Below, in pieces: positions 50,179 to 59,480 of a stretch of 61,738 bases of DNA. Source of the DNA: Verrucomicrobiales bacterium (lineage in GTDB: Bacteria > Verrucomicrobiota > Verrucomicrobiia > Verrucomicrobiales > DEV007); contig DUBC01000025.1 of NCBI GenBank assembly GCA_012960505.1, forward strand, positions 1 through 61,738. The letters are read 5' to 3'. The translations under genes were made by a program, and so were the position numbers. Below the pieces are notes generated by a model. The model worked only from the letters and a program-made list of their open reading frames with translations. It ran no database searches and was not told the origin of the DNA. Positions within the stretch are counted from its first letter, which is position 1; every line of letters begins with the position of its first letter.

Positions 50179-53100
50179 ATGAAAACCTACAAACGGCGCA
50201 TTTCCCCGCTAGCCGCGCCTCTTTCGCTGCTCGCAATTTATTTTTTAATTACCTCACATCTTCTTGCTGATTTTTCCATTACAGAAATTAAGGCAGTGGC
50301 TGAGCTTACTGGTCTCGATGATGATGGAGAACCTTCGGACTGGATCGAAATAACCAACACGGGTAATGCTAGCGCTTCCCTCAAGGGCTATTATCTGACA
50401 AATAACTCGGATAATTTGACGCGTTGGCAGTTTCCTGATGTCACAATAAGAGGAGGTAGAAGTATTGTGATTTTTGCTTCGGCGAAGAACCGTCAGGACC
50501 CAAGCTCTTCGCTTCATGCCAGTTTTACTCTTGATAGGAAGGGTGACTATTTAGGTTTGATCACTCCTGACGGAAAGACAGTCGAGTCAGACTTTGCTGA
50601 GGGTTATCCTGAGCAGTACCCCGGTTCATCTTACGGTTATGGGACCTCCGGTCTAGTCAATAGGCAGGTCCTAGTTGCTAAGGATGCCACAGTTAATTAT
50701 TTTATCCCGACCGATGATTCCTTAGGTGATCGATGGAAAGAAGCCTCGCCGGGATTTGATGATTCCGAATGGACATCTGCTGCACATCCTGTCGGTTTTG
50801 AATCTAGGGGAGGTACTTTGGAACCACTTATAGCAACCGACATATCAGGGAATATGAAGGGGGTTAATGCTAGTGGTTATTTCCGTTTCCCGTTTGTTTT
50901 TGATGATGTTGATAAGAAAATCGTTTCAGCTCAACTGGCCGTTACCATTGATGATGGGTACGTGGCATATTTAAATGGCCAGGAACTTGCGAGTATAAAT
51001 GTGCCTGTTCCTGTAACCTTTGTCTCGAGAGCTACAGCTTCGCGTCTTGATAGTCAGGTCATCAGGGGTCCTGAAACTGAGGACATATCCTCAAAGGCAG
51101 GATCCATCGTTGGTGGGAATAATATTCTGGCTGTTCAGGCGATGAACAGGTCCGCTAGCGGATCTGACTTTGTAATTGGTGTTGAACTGTTAGCTGAGGT
51201 GCAGGACACGAGCGGTGGTGCGCAGTTTGGCTTTTTTAGGGAACCATCACCAGGCAATCCAAACGGAATCATTTATAGTCAGCCTCCCGGCGAGGTAGTA
51301 TTTTCAGCTGAGAGCAAGCTCTATGAAAATAATTTTCAATTAGAACTGAGTTGTGAGACTCCTGGAGCGGAGATTCGCTATACGACGGATCTGTCAGCCC
51401 CTTCGAATGTATTTGGCTCAGAGTCAGATCTTTATACTGGACCAATCCAAATAACAAAGTCCACCCAGGTCCGGGCTCAGGCCTTCCTTCCTGGAGCACT
51501 CGATGGGGAAGTTGGAACTAATACTTTCCTTAAGATGTCAGGATCAGTGCCTTCATTTTCATCGAATTTACCTGTCATTGTTATGTCTACCCTAGGTAAA
51601 GGCGGCCCTCCTGACAGTGGTTCGACGAGCCGCAAAGACGCTTATATATTCTTTTTCGAGCCTGATCCCGAGACGGGACGGACCACTCTGACGCAGGCTC
51701 CCCAGATAACGACCCGTTCCGGTGTCAGAAAGCGTGGATCCAGTTCTGCCGGTTGGCCAAAGTACGGAATGTCTGTAGAGACCTGGAATGATGGCGATAA
51801 TGAGGACAATAATATTAAACCTTTTGGTTTTGCCCGTGAGGCTGACTGGATTTTTAATTCACGTTATCAATTCGATCGTGCTTTGATTCGGAACCCGCTC
51901 ATCTATGAAATTAGCCGGAGCATCGGTCGCTACGCGGCAAGGAGTACGTACGTTGAATTGTACAATGATGTGAGTGGCAGTGAGCTTAACGATTCTGATT
52001 ATTTTGGCGTCTACGCACTCATGGAAAAGATCGAAGCTGACCCGAATAGGGTCGAAGTGGACCGGCTCATGCCATGGGATAATAGTGGGGAGGAGATAAC
52101 GGGCGGTTACATTTTTAAACGCGATAGAAATGATGCCGGAAGTCCTCCTACCTACAGCGTGGCTGGTGCGGGCGGATCATTGATCCCTCATGATCCGGGC
52201 GGACGTGAAGTCACTAGCCAACAAAAGTCCTACATTCAAAATTATCTCAATGAGATGAATACGGCTCTCATGAATAGGCCAAGTGGTATAAATACCAGAA
52301 CGGGTAAACACTTTAGTGAATATATGGACGTCGGCTCATTCATTGACCATCAGTGGCTAAATACTTTAGCCATGAATGTGGATTGGGGCCGATTGAGTGC
52401 TTACTACCATAAGGACAGATCAGGCCTAGTGAATGCTGGTCCTATCTGGGACTTTGACAGGAACATGGGTTCTGAGGACGGCAGGGATGCGAATCCAAGG
52501 ACATGGGACGGGAGCGGAGACTCAAGTAGGACCTGGCACGATGGTAGGTACCCTTGGTTTGGTAATTTGATGGGACCTAATGCTAATCCTGCGTCGGCTC
52601 ACTATCCTGATGTTCGCCAGCAACACACGGACAGATGGTTTGAGTTGAGACAAGGAGGTTTCTCCACTGAAAGTATCCATGCCATCATTGATAGAATGGC
52701 TGGGGAAATTGAAGAAGCGCAGGAGCGAAGCTTCGCCAAGTGGACCTCAGCTAGACCTAACGGAGGAACCTTTGCGGATCGAAATCTCAGGGGATGGGAA
52801 GCTGAAATTTCACATCTGAAGGGTTGGATGAAGGCTCGCGTCGAGTGGATCGATGATCAGCTCTCAGGTTTCAGTCCGCCTGATTTTTCTAAGCCGGGGG
52901 GCGTCGTTCCTTCAGGATTTGAAGTGATAATGAGTTCCCCTAATGCTCAGGTCTACTACACACTGGACGGTACTGATCCGAGAGTCGAAGGGGGAGCCGT
53001 TGCCGCGGGATCCATTCCATTTGAGGGAGGTCCCATTGATGAGGTTCTCATTTCAAGTGAAACGAGCTGCAAATACTATGTTCCGACTGATGACTCTCTT

Positions 53101-54651
53101 GGCTTAACTTGGACAAAAGAATCCTTTGATGATGGAGAATGGGCCGTAGGTGCCAATGGTATGGGGTATGAAAGTGCAGGAGGCCCTCTTGAGCCTTTTG
53201 CGATTACTAACCTGTACGAATTAATGAGATCTCCGGGCAGATCTTCCTCAGCCTATGTTCGTTACGAGTTTGATTTTGAGAATCTGGAAAATATCAACTC
53301 ATTGACCATGAGGGCCATGATTGATGATGGCTTTGCTGCCTTCCTAAATGGGGAGAAAGTCGTGAGCTTTCAGGCGCCTGATGAGCTTTCCTTTGATTCG
53401 AGGGCAACAAAATCCAGGCTCGATTCGCTAGTGATCAGGGAATCCGCATTGCCTAGCTTCGACTTAATGGAGTTTAAAGAACTCCTACGCAAGGGGAAGA
53501 ATGTACTCACTGTACAGGCCATGAACACTTCTCCTGGTGGTTCAGACTTTCTTTTCCGTGCCTACCTCGATGTCAATCATACGGTCATTTCGACTCCTTT
53601 AATTTTGAATGACTCGGCAGTCGTAACAGCCAGAGCCTTTGATGGTAATTTGTGGAGCGCTCCTTCGCAGGAAACGTACGTCATTGGTGACGCAGCAGTG
53701 AATGAGAATAATCTGGTCGTTTCTGAATTCATGTATCGTCCACCTCAGGAGACGGATGAAGAGGATTTGCTTGGTTTCACTAAGCGGGATGATTTCGAAT
53801 TCATTGAATTATTAAATATTGGAAACAGTCCCGTCTCACTTCTTGGATCAGCATTTACGGATGGAATCGATTTTGATTTTAATAATGCCTCTAGATCAAT
53901 GATCGGATCCGGCGAGAGAGTGCTGCTGGTGAAAGATGCTGCCGCATTTGCGCAGCGATATGGCGAGGTCGTCGCGTCAAAGATCATTGGTGAATTTGAA
54001 GGTAGTACGGGACTCAGTAATGATGGAGAGACAATGACTATCAGTGGGGCTGATGGGAATCCGATCCGCACCTTCACCTACAACGATAAGGAGCCTTGGC
54101 CCGAGGGCGCTGACGGTGATGGGTACAGTCTTGAATTGATTTCTCCGGAATCGAATCCGGATCACAATGAGGCAACGAACTGGCAATTAAGTTCAGTAGT
54201 TGGTGGATCTCCAGGCGAGGAAGGAGTCGTTGTTGAAGGGCAGACCTTTGCTAGCTGGTCACAGGAGAATGGGGGAGTTGAACCTAGCTCTGATACAGAC
54301 AATGATGGCCGCAGTGCCTTAGTTGAGTTTGCGATGGGAACCAATCCTCGATCTTTCGAAAAAGAGAGTGATCTTATTAATGTTGATCTGGTCACAGTGG
54401 AAGTTGATGGGAACCAAGAGGAGCGGCTTCAGATTAGATTAGAGAAGAATCAAAATGCTGTGGGCGTGACTTTGGTTCCAGAGTGGTCAGATGATTTAGT
54501 TCAATGGGCTAATGATGAAAAAATCGTGTGTACAGAGGTCGTGATAAGTGAAGGAGCTGATGTTGTTAAAGTGGTAAGGTTTTATCACATCGTATTTAGT
54601 AGTGCAGAAACAAAACCCACATTCCTGAGGCTCAAAGCTACTCTGCGATAA
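50179..54651 (+). CDS. Giant secreted CotH-type protein with lamin-tail domains
   Basis: A 1490-residue exported protein. After a signal-anchor (PLSLLAIYFLITSHLLA), a lamin-tail domain (DFSITEIKAV…DWIEITNTGNASASLKGYYL) occupies about 30-150. A carbohydrate-binding-like domain follows (DSLGDRWKEASPGFDDSEW…TIDDGYVAYLNGQEL), then a chitobiase-like segment, then a CotH-like domain at about 460-900 (RSGVRKRGSSSAGWPKYGMS…RNPLIYEISRSIGRYAARS; GPIWDFDRNMGSEDGR). The same module order partly repeats in the C-terminal half (VYYTLDGTDPRVEGG; DDGFAAFLNGEKV; a second lamin tail NNLVVSEFMYRPP). DTDNDGRSALVEFAMGTNPR near the end is a Ca-binding-type motif. CotH proteins are atypical kinases; activity here is inferred. 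Confidence 0.88.
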   Translation: MKTYKRRISPLAAPLSLLAIYFLITSHLLADFSITEIKAVAELTGLDDDGEPSDWIEITNTGNASASLKGYYLTNNSDNLTRWQFPDVTIRGGRSIVIFASAKNRQDPSSSLHASFTLDRKGDYLGLITPDGKTVESDFAEGYPEQYPGSSYGYGTSGLVNRQVLVAKDATVNYFIPTDDSLGDRWKEASPGFDDSEWTSAAHPVGFESRGGTLEPLIATDISGNMKGVNASGYFRFPFVFDDVDKKIVSAQLAVTIDDGYVAYLNGQELASINVPVPVTFVSRATASRLDSQVIRGPETEDISSKAGSIVGGNNILAVQAMNRSASGSDFVIGVELLAEVQDTSGGAQFGFFREPSPGNPNGIIYSQPPGEVVFSAESKLYENNFQLELSCETPGAEIRYTTDLSAPSNVFGSESDLYTGPIQITKSTQVRAQAFLPGALDGEVGTNTFLKMSGSVPSFSSNLPVIVMSTLGKGGPPDSGSTSRKDAYIFFFEPDPETGRTTLTQAPQITTRSGVRKRGSSSAGWPKYGMSVETWNDGDNEDNNIKPFGFAREADWIFNSRYQFDRALIRNPLIYEISRSIGRYAARSTYVELYNDVSGSELNDSDYFGVYALMEKIEADPNRVEVDRLMPWDNSGEEITGGYIFKRDRNDAGSPPTYSVAGAGGSLIPHDPGGREVTSQQKSYIQNYLNEMNTALMNRPSGINTRTGKHFSEYMDVGSFIDHQWLNTLAMNVDWGRLSAYYHKDRSGLVNAGPIWDFDRNMGSEDGRDANPRTWDGSGDSSRTWHDGRYPWFGNLMGPNANPASAHYPDVRQQHTDRWFELRQGGFSTESIHAIIDRMAGEIEEAQERSFAKWTSARPNGGTFADRNLRGWEAEISHLKGWMKARVEWIDDQLSGFSPPDFSKPGGVVPSGFEVIMSSPNAQVYYTLDGTDPRVEGGAVAAGSIPFEGGPIDEVLISSETSCKYYVPTDDSLGLTWTKESFDDGEWAVGANGMGYESAGGPLEPFAITNLYELMRSPGRSSSAYVRYEFDFENLENINSLTMRAMIDDGFAAFLNGEKVVSFQAPDELSFDSRATKSRLDSLVIRESALPSFDLMEFKELLRKGKNVLTVQAMNTSPGGSDFLFRAYLDVNHTVISTPLILNDSAVVTARAFDGNLWSAPSQETYVIGDAAVNENNLVVSEFMYRPPQETDEEDLLGFTKRDDFEFIELLNIGNSPVSLLGSAFTDGIDFDFNNASRSMIGSGERVLLVKDAAAFAQRYGEVVASKIIGEFEGSTGLSNDGETMTISGADGNPIRTFTYNDKEPWPEGADGDGYSLELISPESNPDHNEATNWQLSSVVGGSPGEEGVVVEGQTFASWSQENGGVEPSSDTDNDGRSALVEFAMGTNPRSFEKESDLINVDLVTVEVDGNQEERLQIRLEKNQNAVGVTLVPEWSDDLVQWANDEKIVCTEVVISEGADVVKVVRFYHIVFSSAETKPTFLRLKATLR

Positions 54652-54670
54652 TCATCGAAACAGGAATCTA

Positions 54671-54702
54671 TTAATCAAACAGTCTATAGACTGTTTGATT
54701 AA
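54671..54702. terminator. Perfect 32-bp palindrome between convergent genes
   Basis: TTAATCAAACAGTCTA (54671-54686) is followed directly by its exact reverse complement TAGACTGTTTGATTAA (54687-54702). It lies 20 bp after the CotH gene and 34 bp before the end of the convergent gene at 54736. It probably acts as a bidirectional transcription end, though long T-runs are lacking; a protein-binding site is an alternative. Confidence 0.7.
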
Positions 54703-54735
54703 GTTCCAATTGGGCTTCAGCTAAGAAAGTATATC

Positions 54736-55707
54736 CTAAGCTTTGTCGCGGATGTGAATCCAAGCATGAACGTGCGGATCTCCGCGGAAGAAGCATATCA
54801 TTGATGGGCCTTCAATTTGCCAGACGTCCCATACCTTGTCTTTGCCAACGTCCTCCTTTTCGGAAAATGCCATGTGCAGGTGATCAAAGCCGGCGTCATC
54901 AACAAGCTTGAGGGCTTCTTTAGCGTCCTTAGAACGGTAAGGAGCTAGGATATCGACTAATGTTTCACGGACCTTGCCTTTTTGGTCGGCCGTCAGTTCT
55001 GTCAATGGGATCCCTTCGAGACCTTTCTTTTTTCCGGTCAATTCAACAGTCTTAGTAGCTTCCTCGTCCCTGCACTCATCGATGAGGGCAATCTTGCGCT
55101 GCTTGCCGTCCAGCATCTGGAAGACTTCATTGGCGCGCTTGGCCTGATACCAGTAGGCGTTTCCAGGATGGTCAGGCTTTTCAACAAAACCATCAGCCGC
55201 GTGTCCATAGAAGATGGGGCCACCGAAGGCGGCGCCTTCAACGGCATCTCCGTCACACCGTCGTGTGCAGTGGCGTCCAGTTAAAACGAATTCAAATTTC
55301 CCGGTTCCGGGCTTGCCGAAAAGAGCAATTGAGGCATCTCCGAATCCTGCCTGTCCACTATCATGGACGACCTGATCATAAACGGCCTTAGCGTATTGTT
55401 CGCTGTGAAGGCCCATGAATATTTCTTTTACAAGTGCCTGCTGGTCAGGGGTGTAATCTTTGCCGAGACGAGGTTTGGTGATGTGCCAGTTGTTATTGAC
55501 TGCGGATCGTAACTTGTGATCGAAATCAAAACAAATCGCTGAGCGCTGCTTTTCGTTTAACGATTTATAAAGTTGGGCAGCAAGAGTTTCACTGGAGTGG
55601 CTTGGTTTTTTGACTGACTTTGCACTTGATGTGAAAGGGAGTGAGAGGCCAACTCCTGCTCCAATAGCAGTGCCAAGGAATTTACGACGGTCGGAATTTG
55701 TTTTCAT
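54736..55707 (-). CDS. Tat-exported DUF3500-like protein
   Basis: A 323-residue protein with a twin-arginine signal (DRRKFLGTAIGAGVGLSLPF). The body includes ICFDFDHKLRSAVNNNWHIT, FEFVLTGRHCTRRCDGDAVE, GAAFGGPIFYGHAADGFVEK and a C-terminal MICFFRGDPHVHAWIHI. The His-rich end and LTGRHCTRRC suggest a metal site. The overall pattern recalls DUF3500 proteins, but I am only moderately sure. It is monocistronic and converges on the CotH gene across a palindromic terminator. Confidence 0.65.
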   Translation of the reverse strand: MKTNSDRRKFLGTAIGAGVGLSLPFTSSAKSVKKPSHSSETLAAQLYKSLNEKQRSAICFDFDHKLRSAVNNNWHITKPRLGKDYTPDQQALVKEIFMGLHSEQYAKAVYDQVVHDSGQAGFGDASIALFGKPGTGKFEFVLTGRHCTRRCDGDAVEGAAFGGPIFYGHAADGFVEKPDHPGNAYWYQAKRANEVFQMLDGKQRKIALIDECRDEEATKTVELTGKKKGLEGIPLTELTADQKGKVRETLVDILAPYRSKDAKEALKLVDDAGFDHLHMAFSEKEDVGKDKVWDVWQIEGPSMICFFRGDPHVHAWIHIRDKA

Positions 55708-55804
55708 GAGATTTGCTTAAGTTCTTATTCAAGGTACTTGCAAAAGTCCTTGATGATCAAGAAAAGAACCAAGAAAGGCCCTTAACCGGTATGTATAAAG
55801 GGTT

Positions 55805-57208
55805 TTAAGCTTTGGGTTCGGTCATGTTTGATGGCTCTAATGCCGCATTGAGCTCGTCTTCAGTGATATTAATCTCACTGAGCTGCTCTAGGCAGAGTTC
55901 TCTAACAGTTTTCCCTGAACTGACGGATTCTTTGGCAATTTTAGCAGCGACCTCATAACCGATGATGGGGGCAAGGCTAGTGACCATTGACAGTGAGTAT
56001 TCAATTAATTCATTGCAGCGTTCAGTGTTAGCAGTGATTCCATCGACACAACGCGAACTGAACACTTCAGAGACAGAACCCAAGAGTTCGATGGACTCCA
56101 TGATGGCTTTGGACATGACAGGCATGAAGACATTCAATTCAAAATGGCCATTGGCTCCGCACCAAGTCACTGTGGACTGATTACCGAAGACTCTAGCTGC
56201 TACCATAGTAACGGCCTCCGACATGACGGGGTTCACCTTTCCAGGCATGATTGAAGAACCGGGTTGGGTCGCGGGTAAGCTAATTTCACCAATCGCGCAC
56301 CTTGGTCCGGATCCTAGGAGTCGTATGTCATTAGCTACCTTGAATAGGCTCGCGGCGATCGTGTTTAATTGACCATGGCACTCGACTAGAGAATCCTTAG
56401 CTGCCTGAGCTTCAAAATGGTTCTCGGCTTCCCTGAACTCAATTCCGGTCTTCTCACCGATGAATGCGATGGCTTTGCCTGGAAAATCAGGGTGGCAGTT
56501 GAGCCCGGTTCCTACGGCCGTGCCTCCTAGAGCGAGTTCATGGATGGCTTTGAGGCCTTTGTGAGCCCGATCAATGCATCTTTCAACCTGCTTAGCGTAT
56601 CCGCCAAATTCCTGACCGAGTCTGACTGGAGTAGCATCCATGAGGTGAGTCCGACCAATTTTAAGGATGTCATGGAATTCTTCGGACTTTTTCTGGAGGC
56701 TTGCTTGAAGTTTTTCTAATGAAGGAACTAGAGTCTCTTTGATGGCAACTCCTGTCGCGATGTGCATTGCTGTTGGGAAAGTGTCATTTGAAGACTGTCC
56801 CTGATTCACGTGATCGTTTGGGTGTACCGGATCCTTGGAGCCGATAGGTTTGCCGGCGATTTGGGAGCAGCGGTTCGCTATGACCTCATTGGCATTCATG
56901 TTGGTGGAGGTGCCGGATCCTGTCTGGTAAACATCGACGGGGAAGTGCTCATCAAGTTTTCCTTCGTAGACTTCCTGGGCTGCAACTTCGATCTGAGCTG
57001 TTAGTTCCTTATCGACGTGACCCAGCTCACCATTGACGCGTGCAGCGGCCCACTTAATTAGACCATAAGCATGAATGAGCCCTGGACTTGAACTTTCACC
57101 GGATATTGGGAAATTTTGTACTGCCCTCTGAGTGCTTGCACCGTATAATGCCTCTTCAGGGACCTCCATTTCACCCATCGTGTCACGTTCTGTTCTGGAA
57201 TTGCTCAT
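55805..57208 (-). CDS. fumC: Class II fumarate hydratase
   Basis: A 467-residue fumarase of the argininosuccinate lyase/fumarase superfamily. GSSIMPGKVNPVMSEA is the signature loop; TGSGTSTNMNANEV and NQGQSSNDTFPTAMHIA are conserved substrate-binding blocks, with IGRTHLMDATPVRLGQEFGG also typical. It interconverts fumarate and malate in the TCA cycle. Length is as expected. It is flanked by unrelated genes, so it is probably its own transcription unit. Confidence 0.97.
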   Translation of the reverse strand: MSNSRTERDTMGEMEVPEEALYGASTQRAVQNFPISGESSSPGLIHAYGLIKWAAARVNGELGHVDKELTAQIEVAAQEVYEGKLDEHFPVDVYQTGSGTSTNMNANEVIANRCSQIAGKPIGSKDPVHPNDHVNQGQSSNDTFPTAMHIATGVAIKETLVPSLEKLQASLQKKSEEFHDILKIGRTHLMDATPVRLGQEFGGYAKQVERCIDRAHKGLKAIHELALGGTAVGTGLNCHPDFPGKAIAFIGEKTGIEFREAENHFEAQAAKDSLVECHGQLNTIAASLFKVANDIRLLGSGPRCAIGEISLPATQPGSSIMPGKVNPVMSEAVTMVAARVFGNQSTVTWCGANGHFELNVFMPVMSKAIMESIELLGSVSEVFSSRCVDGITANTERCNELIEYSLSMVTSLAPIIGYEVAAKIAKESVSSGKTVRELCLEQLSEINITEDELNAALEPSNMTEPKA

Positions 57209-57414
57209 TTTAGATTATCATTAATATTGAGTGTATATTTGTGTAGGCTCTTAATTTTCTGGAAGTTATGGAATAATTTAATGCTTTTTAGTGTGAGCCT
57301 TACCATCATTTAAGCGCATACAACATAGAATAGAACAGAAAAGAGAAGGGATTTCAAACTCGAGTATGGCTATCAGGCTTTTCATTGCGAGTTTAAGGTG
57401 TTAGAACAAACAAA

Positions 57415-58635
57415 ATGAAAGCTATCTGTTCACTTTTTCTAATCATCACTTTCGCTAATAACGCGTCCTTTGCTGAGGAAGTTCCAAACTTTAAGCGTCT
57501 GCAATTGACTGATAAGTTTTACGCTGAGGGTGCCTCTGCCGGCAACTTCAATGATGACGGTAAGATGGATGTTGTGAGTGGTCCTTATTGGTACGCGGGC
57601 CCTGACTTCACTAAGAGGCATGAAATTTATGATACCAAAGAATTTAAACCAAAGGGCTACGCTCCTAATTTTAATACCTGGGCCTATGACATTAACGGAG
57701 ACGGCTGGGATGACGTGATCCGGGTAACTCATCCGGGGCAGAAAGTCTTCTGGCATGAGAACCCTAAGGGTAAGGGACCATGGAAGCCTCACGTTGCGAT
57801 GGATTCGTTGGAGAATGAGTCTCCTCAGTTTACGGATGTTACGGGTGATGGTCTGCCCGATATGGTAGGTTCTGTCGCAGGCCAGTTCGTGTACTTCACT
57901 TTTAAAAAAGAAACCGCTACAGAGAAGTGGACTCGGCATAATATTTCGCCACCAAAGTCCACCGGTGGTAGGTACACGCATGGGCTCGGAGTCGGTGATG
58001 TTAATGGGGACGGTAAAATGGATGTTCTTGATAAGAGTCACTGGTGGATGCAGCCAGATTCATTGGACGGGGACCCTTTATGGAAAGAGTACCGTTTTCA
58101 GTTCACTGGTCCTGGAGGAGCTGACATGTTCGCCTATGACTTTGATGGGGACGGGGACAATGATATTTATACGTCCGCCGCTGCACACAATTATGGGCTG
58201 ACCTGGTTCGAGCAGGCTGAAGCTGAGAACGGAAAAAAAATATGGAAGAAGCATGTCATTACTGGTCCAAAGGCCGAGGATAATTCTTATGGAGTCCGAT
58301 TCAGCCAGGCCCATTCGGCGCAATTAGTTGATATGGATGGTGATGGCGTGAAGGACCTCATTACGGGTAAGAGATGGTGGGCTCATAACGGCAATGACCC
58401 GGGAGGCAATGAGGCTGCTGTCCTTTACTGGTTTAAGGTTGTTCCCGGCAAAAAGTCAGGACAGGCCAAGTTCATTCCTTACCAGATCGATGATGATTCA
58501 GGTGTTGGAACTCAATTTCTTGTTAAGGATATCAGTGGTGACAAGAGGCCGGATATTATTGTTGGCAACAAGAAGGGAACCTACCTGCATATACAGGACG
58601 GTGTGTCTGTGCAGGATCCTGGTCCGAAGAAATAA
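57415..58635 (+). CDS. Secreted FG-GAP/VCBS-repeat protein
   Basis: A 406-residue exported protein (signal MKAICSLFLIITFANNASFA). It carries repeated DxNxDGxxD-type Ca-binding motifs: NFNDDGKMDVVSG, DINGDGWDDVIRV, DVTGDGLPDMVGS, DVNGDGKMDVLDK, DFDGDGDNDIYTS, DMDGDGVKDLITG and DISGDKRPDIIVG. These form a seven-bladed integrin-like propeller. Homologous repeats are abundant in Planctomycetota-Verrucomicrobiota. Function is probably binding or scaffolding; no catalytic motif is seen. Its stop is three bases from the end of the convergent pseudopilin gene. Confidence 0.88.
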   Translation: MKAICSLFLIITFANNASFAEEVPNFKRLQLTDKFYAEGASAGNFNDDGKMDVVSGPYWYAGPDFTKRHEIYDTKEFKPKGYAPNFNTWAYDINGDGWDDVIRVTHPGQKVFWHENPKGKGPWKPHVAMDSLENESPQFTDVTGDGLPDMVGSVAGQFVYFTFKKETATEKWTRHNISPPKSTGGRYTHGLGVGDVNGDGKMDVLDKSHWWMQPDSLDGDPLWKEYRFQFTGPGGADMFAYDFDGDGDNDIYTSAAAHNYGLTWFEQAEAENGKKIWKKHVITGPKAEDNSYGVRFSQAHSAQLVDMDGDGVKDLITGKRWWAHNGNDPGGNEAAVLYWFKVVPGKKSGQAKFIPYQIDDDSGVGTQFLVKDISGDKRPDIIVGNKKGTYLHIQDGVSVQDPGPKK

Positions 58636-58637
58636 GA

Positions 58638-59387
58638 TTAACGGGAATTTTCCGGATAGTCTTCACCGATCCAGTTCCAATCTCGTAGTTTAGCAGCGTC
58701 CACTTCATTAATGCTTTTGACGCTATTATCACCCATCAAGGCATTCATTGATCTTTTGTACCTGAAATCAACAATAGTTGCAGTCTCCTCACCACCGGAT
58801 AGATCTGCGGAGGCTTGATCCCATGACACCCATCCTCTGCAGCTTGGACTGCTGCCTACTTGCTGCGATTCGATTAAGAGAATTGTTTCTGAGAGTCTCT
58901 CAATTCCACTTGTGTGTCTTCCTTTGCTAGGGGTGAGATTTTCATCTACGTCATATCCTTGGAGAGAATCTGTTGCGGCGTAAGTATTATAGATGTTTTC
59001 CGGCTTATAAAATCCACCTGAAGGTGTCTTCCATTTAATTCCTGGAGATACAAAGTCTTTTGTTCGGGGGTCTCTGCGTAATTCCTCAATATCAATAGTT
59101 TCGTTTGTAACCACTACCAATTCGGAGACCCAGTTATCAAGAAATTCTATTTTAGGATCACTGCTTTCAATTGCTGGATATTTTCCATCATTCTGTCCTT
59201 GGTATGCATTGAGTGCAGTTCCTATGTTTCTCAGGTTAGCTTTCGAATTGGATGAACCAGCTCCATCTTTTACCATGTTGAAAACAGGGAAGGATACGGC
59301 TGCAAGGATGGCGATAATAGTAATGACAACGAGAAGTTCGATGAGAGTGAATCCGGAACGACGTGCAGTAATGGATGGGGTTTGCAT
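58638..59387 (-). CDS. Type II secretion pseudopilin-like protein
   Basis: A 249-residue prepilin. RRSGFTLIELLVVITIIAIL is the class III signal: cleavage by prepilin peptidase would follow the Gly, and Glu is at mature position 5. The C-terminal globular part (KANLRNIGTALNAYQGQNDGKYP; LIESQQVGSSPSCRGWVSWD; SMNALMGDNSVKSINEVDAA) matches the G/H-type pseudopilins expanded in planctomycetes and verrucomicrobia. It would be assembled by a GspE-type ATPase such as that at 39868. It converges on the FG-GAP gene. Confidence 0.9.
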   Translation of the reverse strand: MQTPSITARRSGFTLIELLVVITIIAILAAVSFPVFNMVKDGAGSSNSKANLRNIGTALNAYQGQNDGKYPAIESSDPKIEFLDNWVSELVVVTNETIDIEELRRDPRTKDFVSPGIKWKTPSGGFYKPENIYNTYAATDSLQGYDVDENLTPSKGRHTSGIERLSETILLIESQQVGSSPSCRGWVSWDQASADLSGGEETATIVDFRYKRSMNALMGDNSVKSINEVDAAKLRDWNWIGEDYPENSR

Positions 59388-59480
59388 TTGATCTGAATTT
59401 TACCTTAATACTGCATCTAGGCAAGGATGGAAGATATAGTTGTTTGCTTCCTAGGCATTAGGAATCTATGATATTGGACT

